Positions 8,558-17,217 of a stretch of 64,000 bases of DNA are shown piece after piece. The translations under genes were made by a program, and so were the position numbers. Each line of letters starts with the position of its first letter. The first letter of the stretch is position 1. Under the pieces are notes generated by a model, which had not been told where the DNA came from, did no database searches, and saw only the letters and a list, made by a program, of their open reading frames with translations. Source of the stretch: Olivibacter domesticus (GTDB lineage Bacteria > Bacteroidota > Bacteroidia > Sphingobacteriales > Sphingobacteriaceae); assembly GCF_900109575.1 (NCBI RefSeq), contig NZ_FOAF01000002.1, positions 434,001-498,000 on the forward strand, read 5' to 3'.

Positions 8558-10207
8558 TTACTTAAATGTAATGGTGTTTTTACTAGCGCCAAAGTCGGCC
8601 TTAACTGGTTCTTTCACGCGCTCTATATTTGTATTTCTTATACTAACAGCACCCATCCTATCACCTTGCACATGCAGCAGATTCGCTACCTTATCAAAAA
8701 CAAGGTTGTCGATTTCAATGTTTTTACTATTTAACAAATAAGCGAGCGATTTCTGTTTTCTTGTGGATAAGCTAATATCTTTCAACTTAATGCTGCTTGC
8801 TTCTTGAATATCAATACCTTCATCGGCATTTATCTTAAGTTTGGTAAGTTCGATATTTCTAATAGGCATTTCCGGCAAACCTCTTATAAACAGCGCTTTA
8901 GCCGCACCTTCACAAATTACATTATTTATATAAAAGTTTTTAAATTGGGGAGTTGCTTCGGTTACCGGTAACATTTCCACTTTAGGTGGTTCACGATGTT
9001 CTCCTGTTAGTGCAATAGGATCCTTTGCCTCATAATACATATCAAAAAGAATCGCTTCTCCGGGTATATCTTTCATATAAATATTATTGATATAGACATT
9101 TTCTACAACGCCCCCCCTACCTCTCGTGGTTTTAAAACGTAACCCGATATCTGTACCGATAAATGTACAATTATCAACATATAAATTCTTTGCCCCCCCA
9201 CTCATCTCGCTTCCTACTACAAAACCGCCATGTGCATGATAAACGGTGCAATTTCTCACCCATAAATCTTGTGTCGGCATTGCCCGTTCTCGACCTGCCT
9301 CATTTCTTCCACTTTTGATGCATATGGCATCGTCACCCACGTCAAATGTGCTATGCTCCAATAATACATTTTGGCATGATTCAATATCAATTCCATCACC
9401 ATTTTGAGAGTACCAAGGATTGCGTACATTAATATTCCGAACAGTAATATCACGGCTCATTAACGGATGGATATTCCAAGCTGGTGAGTTCTGAAATGTC
9501 ACACCTTCCAATAAAATACGCTGACATTTTTCAAGCAATATCAAGTTCGGTCTTAAATAATCTTTGACTCCTTGATAGAATTGTTCATTCTTTCCTTTCT
9601 CCACAAGCCCAGGGTCTTTAAAAGAAGCACCTTTCAATGAGCTTTCAGAAGGATACCAAATATCTTTCTTCTCATTTAAAACGCCACCGGAAGCAAGAAG
9701 TTTTTGCCATTGCGTTTCCGTCATCTTAGCTTTTTTTACCATTCGCCAAGCATCACCATTTCCATCAATAATCCCTTTTCCGGTAATGGCTATATTTTGT
9801 TGTTCAAAGGCCCATATAGGAGATTGGTTTCGCATCTGTGGGATACCCTCCCAACTTGTTTTCACTAATGGATATTGCGTAAAATCTTTCGTAAAAAGCA
9901 GCAATGCATTCGCTGCTAAATGTAGATTAACATTACTTTTTAATACGATAGGACCCGAAAGCCATACGCCTGCAGGTATCAACACCACACCGCCTCCTTT
10001 CGTATGAATATCATCAATGGCTTTATTAATGCTTTTCGTATTCAGCTGATGCCCTCCTGAAACAGCACCTAATGTTTCTATGGAAACGGTATCTTGTTTA
10101 AAAGTTGGTATTGGAATAGCTGCTTGCGGGGCAATTGATGCATTTTGCGCAGAAGCTGAAAAGGCAGATATTAATAGTAAAAGTGATGTGCTTAGTATCT
10201 TATTCAT
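8558..10207 (-). CDS. GH28 polygalacturonase
   Basis: The 549-residue (from 10207) secreted parallel beta-helix protein shows the four GH28 blocks. From this start they are NGDGIDIES (about residues 270-277, catalytic aspartate), VGDDAICIKSG (aspartate pair about 292-293), HAHGGFVVGSEMSGG (histidine about 326) and GLRFKTTRGRGG (Arg/Lys about 357-359). It hydrolyses alpha-1,4-galacturonan; exo- versus endo-action cannot be decided, though PUL-borne ones of this length are often exo-acting. Start: the open frame reaches 10330, but MNKILSTSLLLLISAFSASAQ at 10207 is a clean signal peptide, and the longer version would run through a palindromic operator. That operator (10296-10323) and a candidate promoter precede it, suggesting transcription separable from the upstream susCD genes. 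Confidence 0.94.
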   Translation of the reverse strand: MNKILSTSLLLLISAFSASAQNASIAPQAAIPIPTFKQDTVSIETLGAVSGGHQLNTKSINKAIDDIHTKGGGVVLIPAGVWLSGPIVLKSNVNLHLAANALLLFTKDFTQYPLVKTSWEGIPQMRNQSPIWAFEQQNIAITGKGIIDGNGDAWRMVKKAKMTETQWQKLLASGGVLNEKKDIWYPSESSLKGASFKDPGLVEKGKNEQFYQGVKDYLRPNLILLEKCQRILLEGVTFQNSPAWNIHPLMSRDITVRNINVRNPWYSQNGDGIDIESCQNVLLEHSTFDVGDDAICIKSGRNEAGRERAMPTQDLWVRNCTVYHAHGGFVVGSEMSGGAKNLYVDNCTFIGTDIGLRFKTTRGRGGVVENVYINNIYMKDIPGEAILFDMYYEAKDPIALTGEHREPPKVEMLPVTEATPQFKNFYINNVICEGAAKALFIRGLPEMPIRNIELTKLKINADEGIDIQEASSIKLKDISLSTRKQKSLAYLLNSKNIEIDNLVFDKVANLLHVQGDRMGAVSIRNTNIERVKEPVKADFGASKNTITFK

Positions 10208-10272
10208 TCGTATCATCAAGGTATTAAATTGGGATAAGCCTTTGCAATTGTAAGGCTCTCCATGAATGTTTT

Positions 10273-10323
10273 CAAACATTTGTACGTATTTATTTGCGCA
10301 ATCGTTATCGGTAACGATTGCGC
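10273..10323 (-). promoter_or_regulatory. pectin-regulon operator O1 with overlapping promoter, upstream of GH28
   Basis: 10296-10323 is a 28-base palindrome: left half GCGCAATCGTTATC, right half GGTAACGATTGCGC, with one symmetric pair mismatched at the centre. It is almost identical to the sites at 20323-20354 and 28987-29014. It begins 7 bases beyond the susD1 stop. On the minus strand the right arm supplies a TTG (10299-10301) followed after 18 bases by AATGTTTG (10273-10280), close to the Bacteroidota TTG-N19-TAnnTTTG promoter. A repressor bound here would cover the -33 element. The binding protein is inferred to be the LacI-family regulator at 29150. Confidence 0.8.
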
Positions 10324-10329
10324 TATTCA

Positions 10330-12012
10330 CTATTGCGCTTGATAGCCGGGATTTTGCTGAATTTCCGCTTCGTTTAAGTCAATTGCATCCTGTGGTATTG
10401 GCCTTAAAATTTTATCTCTTCCATCCAACCCTCTAAAGGCTTGGTCTACACCAATCTTTTTAATATCATAATTATATCTGCCACAGAACTCTTTGAGCTT
10501 GCCTGTTCTTCTAAGTTCCGGCCATCTTAAGTATTCACCGGCAAATTCTTTGGCACTTTCAATAAGGTAAGCGTTCAAAGCTTCGCTTTGATTAGCGGAA
10601 GCAGCAATATTCATCGTAGGCGATAAACGCGTTCCATCTTTTGTATTACCTGGTCTATCTAAAACAGCCTGCACATAATTTGCAGCGGTAGCAAAATCAT
10701 TCAATCCGATACTGGCTTCGGCATATATAAAATAAGTTTCTGCCAATCGGGCCAGCACTACATCTCTTACACTGGCTGTTTGTTGAAAGATAGTACGTGT
10801 AGATGGGCTATCAAACTTTTTGATAACCGGAGTGCTCATATCCGCATCATAAAATTCTCGGTAAGCCTCTTCATTGTATTTAAAGGGGTAATAGCGGAAA
10901 TTGCTCGCTATTTGTCCTTGACGTTGAGCCGCCCATGCAATCGAATCTGTACGGGTGTATTCCCTTCCCCATACCCTCGGGTAGTAAGCCCTTATAAGAA
11001 TTTTAGTTTTATCTTTACTCGCATCATAGTAGTCAAAGTATTGATCATAGATGGTCAACATAAAAGTGGCATCATATCTTGCATCTTTCTCATCATAAAA
11101 ATTATGCAAATTCCATGAGGGATATAATTGTGCACTCATATATTTATGGTTCAACTCAGAACCTCCTAAATACGGTCCGAAAATACCTTGCTGATTATTA
11201 CCATCCGTACTGGACGCGATTGACTGTAGATCATATTGCACGGCAAAAATAAACTCATCATTATTTTCATTAGTAGGACTCCAAAGTTGCTCAAATGGAA
11301 TGCTTATCGTTTTGCCGTTAATCGCGGCCAGTGCATAACTTTTTGCTTTTTCAAAATCTCCGCTTTGCTTGAGATCCCATCCCCTAGTTAAATAAACCTT
11401 GGCTAAATAATGATTCACCACCGTTTTATTTACGCGAGCACGCCCATCCCCAACCAGCGGAAGAGCTGCTTCCATTTCACTTATAATAAAGGCATAACAA
11501 TCTTCTAAACTACTTCTTGGCATATTAAGTTGCGCTTCAAAAGTAGCCTGCTGATTAATATAAACACCCCCAAATTGTTCAACCAAGAGAAAGTGGTAAA
11601 AGGCTCTTAAAAACCGGAGTTCAGCAAGATATATAGATTTCTTATCTGCCGCTATTTCTGCGATATCGCTGTAAAAAACCCCCATATTAATAGTTTGGAT
11701 AGCCTTATAACAATTCTGATAATAGGTCTTTACATAGGAATCAGTAGCATATAATTGTTCATACTCTTGAATTGAACGGTCGCCATTCCCTCTAGCTCGT
11801 TGATACATATCTGTACCTGCCACCAATAGCCAGGGCGTTAATCTAAAGGTTTCCCGTAACGACGAATAAGAGGCTGTTATCAAGGTTTCATACCCCGCTT
11901 CGGTCTTATAAAACTCTTCATTTGAAATCCCACCTTTATTATCCTCTTCCAAAAATTTCTTGCATCCGCTTAGCGATATTATAAGAAACAATAATATTAA
12001 AATTCGGTTCAT
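10330..12012 (-). CDS. susD: SusD-like glycan-binding lipoprotein (pair 1)
   Basis: The 560-residue protein opens with a lipoprotein signal (MNRILILLFLIISLSGC, lipobox LSGC) followed by KKFLEED, the usual SusD start. The N-terminal TPR-like SusD region (about residues 30-250) includes AELRFLRAFYHFLLVEQFGG. The C-terminal SusD/RagB region includes RLAETYFIYAEASIG and EFAGEYLRWPELRRTGKL. It sits on the outer surface as the lid and binding partner of SusC1. The ATG at 12012 is preferred over a TTG two codons earlier. The gene follows susC1 by 32 bases. Ligand is inferred to be a pectin oligosaccharide from the enzyme neighbours. Confidence 0.96.
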   Translation of the reverse strand: MNRILILLFLIISLSGCKKFLEEDNKGGISNEEFYKTEAGYETLITASYSSLRETFRLTPWLLVAGTDMYQRARGNGDRSIQEYEQLYATDSYVKTYYQNCYKAIQTINMGVFYSDIAEIAADKKSIYLAELRFLRAFYHFLLVEQFGGVYINQQATFEAQLNMPRSSLEDCYAFIISEMEAALPLVGDGRARVNKTVVNHYLAKVYLTRGWDLKQSGDFEKAKSYALAAINGKTISIPFEQLWSPTNENNDEFIFAVQYDLQSIASSTDGNNQQGIFGPYLGGSELNHKYMSAQLYPSWNLHNFYDEKDARYDATFMLTIYDQYFDYYDASKDKTKILIRAYYPRVWGREYTRTDSIAWAAQRQGQIASNFRYYPFKYNEEAYREFYDADMSTPVIKKFDSPSTRTIFQQTASVRDVVLARLAETYFIYAEASIGLNDFATAANYVQAVLDRPGNTKDGTRLSPTMNIAASANQSEALNAYLIESAKEFAGEYLRWPELRRTGKLKEFCGRYNYDIKKIGVDQAFRGLDGRDKILRPIPQDAIDLNEAEIQQNPGYQAQ

Positions 12013-12044
12013 GATCAATAATTATTTAGATATCTAATAATCAA

Positions 12045-15000
12045 CTAAAACTTAAGATTTACACCTAATTGGTAAGTAATCGTACTCGGGCCATTACCTT
12101 CCTGCAGTGATGTTGTAGCATATTCCGGATCCCAACCGTCATACTTGGTAAAGGTGAAAGGGTTGAGTACATTTAAATAAACGCGTAACTGACTGATTTT
12201 GGCTTTAGATAACAGCTTCGCTGGCAACGTATATCCCAAAATAATGTTCCTTATTTTCACAAAAGAGGCATCGGTATATTGGCCATTATTACCATAATAT
12301 GGACCAGCGTTGTTGATTGCAGGATATTTAGCATCCTCATTACCTGCTGCAGGAGACCAGGTAGCTGAAGGTGAGCCATCGGCTTTTGTTCCCCAATTAT
12401 TCCAATCATAACGATCAACACCAGCAGGTACGAAATAGTCAAATCCGATTTTCGGCCGCCCTCTTTGGGTATTACCAGGCCCGAATTCCTCTAAAAATCG
12501 ATCTTGTACAAAGATTCCCTGCCGGGTGAATATGTCGACCGATAAATCCCAATTTTTGTAATTAAAAGTGGAACGTAAATTGGCCGTCCAGTTTGGATTT
12601 GGACTTCCCAAAATTGTACGGTCATCTGCCGCCGTAATAACACCATCGTTATTGATATCCTGCACGCGTGCTTGCCCCGGTTGTTGCCCCCAGGCCGCGG
12701 CTTCTTGTGTTTCATTAGATTTCCAAACACCAATTACCCGATAATCGTAAACAACTTCAATAGGCTGTCCAATGAATCGTTTCTCGCCCATCACATCTTC
12801 TTTTCTGCCATACAGCGATTCAATGGCATTTTTATTATGGGCAAAATTCAAAGAAGTTGTCCACTGAAAATTTGGTGTGCGGATATTGGTTGAATTTAAA
12901 GCAATTTCAATACCTCGATTACTCACTGAACCAATATTATCTGTCATGGAAGCAACGCCCGACTCGATTGCTAATGACCTACTCATCAGCAATCCATCCG
13001 ACAGCTTATCGTATATATCTACCGATCCATAAAGTCTTTGGTTGAAAAATCCAAAATCAAGGCCAAAATTTAATTCACGTGTTTTTTCCCAAGTAATTAC
13101 TGGATTAACGGGATAGCCCGGTCTTAACCCGGAAACGGCACTCCCGTCTCCATAATCATACCATATCAGCTCATCTGTAATAGGCGTTTGAAGAGATCCG
13201 TAAGGATTAATACCATTGTTATTGCCTGAATAACCAAAACTAAAACGTGCTTTTAAATCGGAGAGCCAGTCAGCTTTCATAAACTCTTCTTCTGATAAAC
13301 GCCAACCCAATGCGAAGGAAGGGAAGGAGGCCCATTTATCTGCCAATTTAGAGCTTCCATCGTAACGGATGGTTCCAGTAACTAGGTATTTCCCTTTATA
13401 GTCATAGTTTACGCGTGCAGCATAAGAAATCAAGCCTGACTCATTATAGGAAGATAATGAATTTTCGCTATCTAGTTTACCAGTAAAAATATTATACCAT
13501 GCTGAATTATAGGGTAGATTTTGTGAAGCTGCCTGGATGCTTTCAAATCTTGTTTTATAAAAACTATTGATAAAGGTAGCATTTAGGTGGTGATCTTGAT
13601 TAAATGTTTTGGTATAGGTTATTTGATTATCCCAGGTATATTCTAAACTCTCATTATTTTGCTGATAGGCTTCACTTTGGTTTCTGTTTCCCGGTACGAC
13701 GCCATAATAGTGACCTATTCGCTCTCGTGTAAACCTGGGCATAATAGTGCTCTTAATCGCTAGGCCCTCAAATGGCGTAACTTGAGCATAGAAACTACCT
13801 AAAACATCGTATCGTCGGTCTTCCTGATTACCACTATTAATTTCGTTTAAAGGGTTTGGCGAGCTGGTAAAATTCCCACTACCTTGGATAGAAGTAGCAA
13901 TACCGGGCTGTTCAATTAAATTACCGTTTTCATCATGCGCCTTAAGTATTACCGGCATCCGCATAATATCCCGGTATCCATATTGACTACCCTGATTATT
14001 CACAGTATGAGACAAATTTATTGTTCCACCTGCAGAAAAGTATTTGGAGCCTCTATGGTCAATACTCAGCTTCATATTATAACGTTTCAAGTTTTCGCTG
14101 ATAAAGTTGCCTTGCTCATTTTGATAGCCGATACCTAGATTATAAGCCAGATCACTTGAACTTCCGCCGATATTAACAAAGTGGTTTTGCTGGTGACCAT
14201 CCTGCGTGCCTAAAGCTAACCAATCTTCATAATCTTCGTTATACAAGCGTTGCTCTAATAATGGGCTTCTTTGTAAAACGGAATTTTTATTTGCTGTTGT
14301 TAGTTCATATTGTTGTAAGTTGGTATTGTACGTGTAGTAGGCAGAAGTCCTAAAATCCACCCATTCTCTTCCATCCATAAAATCTGGGAGACGGGCTAGT
14401 TTTCGGATACCGTAAAAGCCGTCATAGCTCACTGACATTCGAGAACCATGGTTACTACCTGCATTTTTCGTACGCACAATTACCACCCCATTTGACCCTC
14501 GCGACCCATAAATGGCAGTGGAAGAAGCATCTCTCAATACGTCGATTTGTTCGATATCTGCAGGATTTAGAAAGTTAATATCCCCCATAACCACTCCATC
14601 CACCACATATAGCGGGCTTCCTCCGGCTAAAGAATTTTGCCCTCTAATCTGAATATTAAAACCTCCTCCAGGTTTGGTAGAATTAGAACTGATATCTACC
14701 CCTGGTACCGACCCTTGTAAAGCAGCCATCGCGGAAGTGGTTCCTCTGGCTTTCAAGGTCTCCGATGTTACAGATCCAACGGCTCCCGTAAGATCTCCCT
14801 TTTTCATCGTGCCATATCCTACAACTACCACTTCATCCAGCCCCTGCGCATCCTCCTCCAGTATAATATTCAGCTGCTGCTGATTGCTAAGAGGTACCTC
14901 TTGTGTCTTATAACCAATGGAGGTTATAACAAGTAATTGATTTTCCAGATTTGGGATCTTAAGATTAAAATTGCCCGACTCATTTGTGCTGGTAGTGGTG

Positions 15001-15143
15001 TTTGTTCCCTTTAACATCACCGTTACTCCCGGTAGGGGTTCTTTGGAAGCATTAGAAATCCTTCCAGAAATTTGCCGTGTTTGTGCTTTCAATGAAAAGG
15101 TGCATAGGAGCAGCACAAAAAGCATCCATAATTTTTTGGCCAT
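12045..15143 (-). CDS. susC: SusC-like TonB-dependent outer-membrane transporter (pair 1)
   Basis: The 1032-residue protein has the standard SusC layout: signal peptide (MAKKLWMLFVLLLCTFSLKA), a carboxypeptidase-like N-terminal domain (about 22-100), a plug with VVVVGYGTMKKGDLTGAVGS and SSTAIYGSRGSNGVVIV, and a 22-strand barrel ending in an aromatic C-terminus (QLGVNLKF). With SusD1 it imports oligosaccharides across the outer membrane using TonB energy. It is separated from the susD2 gene by 397 bases containing a terminator, so it needs its own promoter; a half-conserved copy of the pectin operator lies 130 bases upstream. Confidence 0.96.
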   Translation of the reverse strand: MAKKLWMLFVLLLCTFSLKAQTRQISGRISNASKEPLPGVTVMLKGTNTTTSTNESGNFNLKIPNLENQLLVITSIGYKTQEVPLSNQQQLNIILEEDAQGLDEVVVVGYGTMKKGDLTGAVGSVTSETLKARGTTSAMAALQGSVPGVDISSNSTKPGGGFNIQIRGQNSLAGGSPLYVVDGVVMGDINFLNPADIEQIDVLRDASSTAIYGSRGSNGVVIVRTKNAGSNHGSRMSVSYDGFYGIRKLARLPDFMDGREWVDFRTSAYYTYNTNLQQYELTTANKNSVLQRSPLLEQRLYNEDYEDWLALGTQDGHQQNHFVNIGGSSSDLAYNLGIGYQNEQGNFISENLKRYNMKLSIDHRGSKYFSAGGTINLSHTVNNQGSQYGYRDIMRMPVILKAHDENGNLIEQPGIATSIQGSGNFTSSPNPLNEINSGNQEDRRYDVLGSFYAQVTPFEGLAIKSTIMPRFTRERIGHYYGVVPGNRNQSEAYQQNNESLEYTWDNQITYTKTFNQDHHLNATFINSFYKTRFESIQAASQNLPYNSAWYNIFTGKLDSENSLSSYNESGLISYAARVNYDYKGKYLVTGTIRYDGSSKLADKWASFPSFALGWRLSEEEFMKADWLSDLKARFSFGYSGNNNGINPYGSLQTPITDELIWYDYGDGSAVSGLRPGYPVNPVITWEKTRELNFGLDFGFFNQRLYGSVDIYDKLSDGLLMSRSLAIESGVASMTDNIGSVSNRGIEIALNSTNIRTPNFQWTTSLNFAHNKNAIESLYGRKEDVMGEKRFIGQPIEVVYDYRVIGVWKSNETQEAAAWGQQPGQARVQDINNDGVITAADDRTILGSPNPNWTANLRSTFNYKNWDLSVDIFTRQGIFVQDRFLEEFGPGNTQRGRPKIGFDYFVPAGVDRYDWNNWGTKADGSPSATWSPAAGNEDAKYPAINNAGPYYGNNGQYTDASFVKIRNIILGYTLPAKLLSKAKISQLRVYLNVLNPFTFTKYDGWDPEYATTSLQEGNGPSTITYQLGVNLKF

Positions 15144-15271
15144 AGTTGGTTACAGTTAGTTGAAAATCGGTTTATTGCTTGGTTCAGTACTAAAAATATT
15201 TACTATTCAAAGCACAAGTGTCAATAATACATATATAGATGCGGATTATAAATACAAATCACTGTAAAAAA

Positions 15272-15296
15272 CTACGCAATCGTTTCCGAAAATGGT
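15272..15296 (-). promoter_or_regulatory. half-conserved pectin operator upstream of susC1
   Basis: CTACGCAATCGTT (15272-15284) is identical to the left arm of the operator at 20323, but the other arm (AAAATGGTTAAAC) has lost most of the symmetry. It is 130 bases upstream of the susC1 ATG. Because one half is exact it is more likely a weak or degenerated regulator site than chance. Confidence 0.55.
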
Positions 15297-15388
15297 TAAA
15301 CAAGAGTCAATCGGAATTCTTGTGGAGAGACAAGATGAATTATTGAAACATGAAGAGAGAATGGGGGAATAAATTGAGGTTAACAAAT

Positions 15389-15418
15389 AAAAAGAGACTG
15401 CCCTTTTGAGACAGTCTC
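15389..15418 (-). terminator. rho-independent terminator after susD2
   Basis: On the minus strand a 7-base stem, GAGACTG/CAGTCTC (15394-15400 with 15412-15418), is followed directly by TTTTT. It lies about 120 bases beyond the susD2 stop and splits the two SusC/SusD pairs into separate transcripts, or attenuates the downstream pair. Confidence 0.8.
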
Positions 15419-15443
15419 CGTATTAACAAAGCATGTTTATGTT

Positions 15444-15540
15444 ACTATTTTCCTACCTAACGATTCAACTATTTAACAAATCAACTATTTCCCCATTTAA
15501 CGATTTAACTATTTAACAAATTCACCTACTCAACTATTTA
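15444..15540. repeat. run of AACTATTTAAC-type degenerate repeats 3' of susD2
   Basis: Roughly 95 bases made of imperfect units, for example AACGATTCAACTATTTAAC, CAACTATTTCCCCATTTAAC and GATTTAACTATTTAACAAAT. Unit length drifts between about 11 and 24 bases, so it is not a strict tandem repeat. The run ends at the susD2 stop codon. Confidence 0.6.
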
Positions 15541-17205
15541 CTATTGATATCCTGGATTTTGTGTAAACTCACTTTTATTTGTTACTGCATCCAATTGATT
15601 TTGAGGGATGGGACGCAATAAATGATAGTCTCTAAAATAGGTATTCGCGTGCGGATTATACTTCTGTAGGTTTTCTTTCAATTTACCAGTACGCTTTAAA
15701 TCAAACCATCTAAGTTGCTCACCTGCAAACTCCCGGGCACGTTCTTCCAGTATAAAATCTAATGTTACATCCGAGGCTAGTATGTCCATTTCTTGTTTGT
15801 GCCCTTCGTTTGCGGCACGTTCTCGAATAGCATTCAGGTATGTCGCAGCTTCTATAGTATTCCCTAATTTAAAATCAGCTTCTGCTACAATCAGATACAT
15901 TTCCGCCAAGCGGATCACAAAGGCGTTTCTTACACTTTGTGCTTCATTTACACTACTTCTGGTATTGTCCATGAATTTCTTCATAGAAATATAACGCAAC
16001 CTGTTCTTCGATGATCCATCCGTATTATATATATCATTGTCATCATAAATGGTGTAATTCTTCGTAGCACGTTCTGCGGCAGGTACTGCGTACTTTGAAA
16101 TGAAAACGGCGGTATCCCCCACATTCATTCCTGGAGGTCTTGATGAGGCATTCGGTTGATTGCAAAGCCACACCTGTTGAAAAGACGCATCAAATCGGCT
16201 GTCAATTTGCTCATTAAAGAGATAAAGTAAATACCTGGATGGCTGATAGCGGTTAAAAGGTCTGCCATATTCCAAACTCCGTATCAAACCAGGCTGATCG
16301 TCATACTTCATAATAAATAATAGGTGTGCGCTATTAGATCCTCTATTATCGCCATCAGGATAAACATTATCATCCTGTTTATCGTTATCATTTAAATTAG
16401 CAGAATAATTGACGGCATATACTACTTCACTATTTTGCTGATTATCCATTTTCCATAAATCCGCATAATTGGGAAGCAGTGAAAACCCATAATTATCAAT
16501 CACCTTCTTCGCCAGCGAAGCGGCTTCGTCATTCATTCCACGGGTTAAATAAATCCGAGCTAGAAATGCCTCTGCGGCAGGCGTCGTAACTCTTCCATAT
16601 TCCGTTGTTGTAGGAGCTAAATTTTCAATGGCAAACTTCAGATCATCAATTATTAGTGTATAGATGTTCTCGACACTTGTTTTGTTGGCTTCCGTAATAA
16701 CACCCTTTGTTTCCTCTGTTGTTAGGTGTATATCACCCCAGGTCTCTACAATATGGTAATAATAAAATGCACGTAAAAAACGGAACTCGGCCGTCCGTTG
16801 CACCTGCAAGGCTTCATCCATCCCTGAATTACCTACTCTTGCAATCCCTGCATTACAAACATTAATGGCCTTATAAAAATTAGACCAAACTTCCTGTAAG
16901 GCACCATTGGTAGCTTGTAAATTCTGATAGGTCGTTAAATCCGGATAAACATCCCCTGCCCCATTCGTCCATAAATCTGTGCCCGTCTCACCCATATTAA
17001 ATCCTCTTTCCTTTCCATACCACCACCGCTGATAACTATAAGCAGCATTAACCAAGGTTTCAAATCCCTTGGGTGTAGTATAGAGTGTTTCGTCTGTAAT
17101 ACCACTTAAATTTTCTTCATCCAATACTTTTTTACAGGATGTTAAATTTGTCGCCAAGAGTACAGTTAAAAATAGAATTGCTTTATATTTAGTTGGAAAT
17201 TTCAT
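15541..17205 (-). CDS. susD: SusD-like glycan-binding lipoprotein (pair 2)
   Basis: The 554-residue protein has the lipobox LTSC at about residues 21-24 (MKFPTKYKAILFLTVLLATN before it), then KKVLDEENLSG. SusD-typical segments include TAEFRFLRAFYYYHIVETWG, VIRLAEMYLIVAEADFKLG and EFAGEQLRWFDLKRTGKLKE. It is the surface lipoprotein partner of SusC2, whose gene ends 12 bases upstream. It resembles SusD1 in layout, but the two are not close copies, so the pairs probably prefer different pectin fragments. A terminator 120 bases downstream ends this transcript. Confidence 0.96.
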   Translation of the reverse strand: MKFPTKYKAILFLTVLLATNLTSCKKVLDEENLSGITDETLYTTPKGFETLVNAAYSYQRWWYGKERGFNMGETGTDLWTNGAGDVYPDLTTYQNLQATNGALQEVWSNFYKAINVCNAGIARVGNSGMDEALQVQRTAEFRFLRAFYYYHIVETWGDIHLTTEETKGVITEANKTSVENIYTLIIDDLKFAIENLAPTTTEYGRVTTPAAEAFLARIYLTRGMNDEAASLAKKVIDNYGFSLLPNYADLWKMDNQQNSEVVYAVNYSANLNDNDKQDDNVYPDGDNRGSNSAHLLFIMKYDDQPGLIRSLEYGRPFNRYQPSRYLLYLFNEQIDSRFDASFQQVWLCNQPNASSRPPGMNVGDTAVFISKYAVPAAERATKNYTIYDDNDIYNTDGSSKNRLRYISMKKFMDNTRSSVNEAQSVRNAFVIRLAEMYLIVAEADFKLGNTIEAATYLNAIRERAANEGHKQEMDILASDVTLDFILEERAREFAGEQLRWFDLKRTGKLKENLQKYNPHANTYFRDYHLLRPIPQNQLDAVTNKSEFTQNPGYQ

Positions 17206-17217
17206 GATCTGCCTGAT

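Noticed and set aside
10208-10330. N-terminal extension of the GH28 protein to 10330
   Set aside because: It would place 41 non-signal residues before a clean signal peptide and would translate through the palindromic operator.
15444-15540. Repeat run considered as a CRISPR array
   Set aside because: Units vary in length and sequence, there are no unique spacers, and no cas genes occur in the window.
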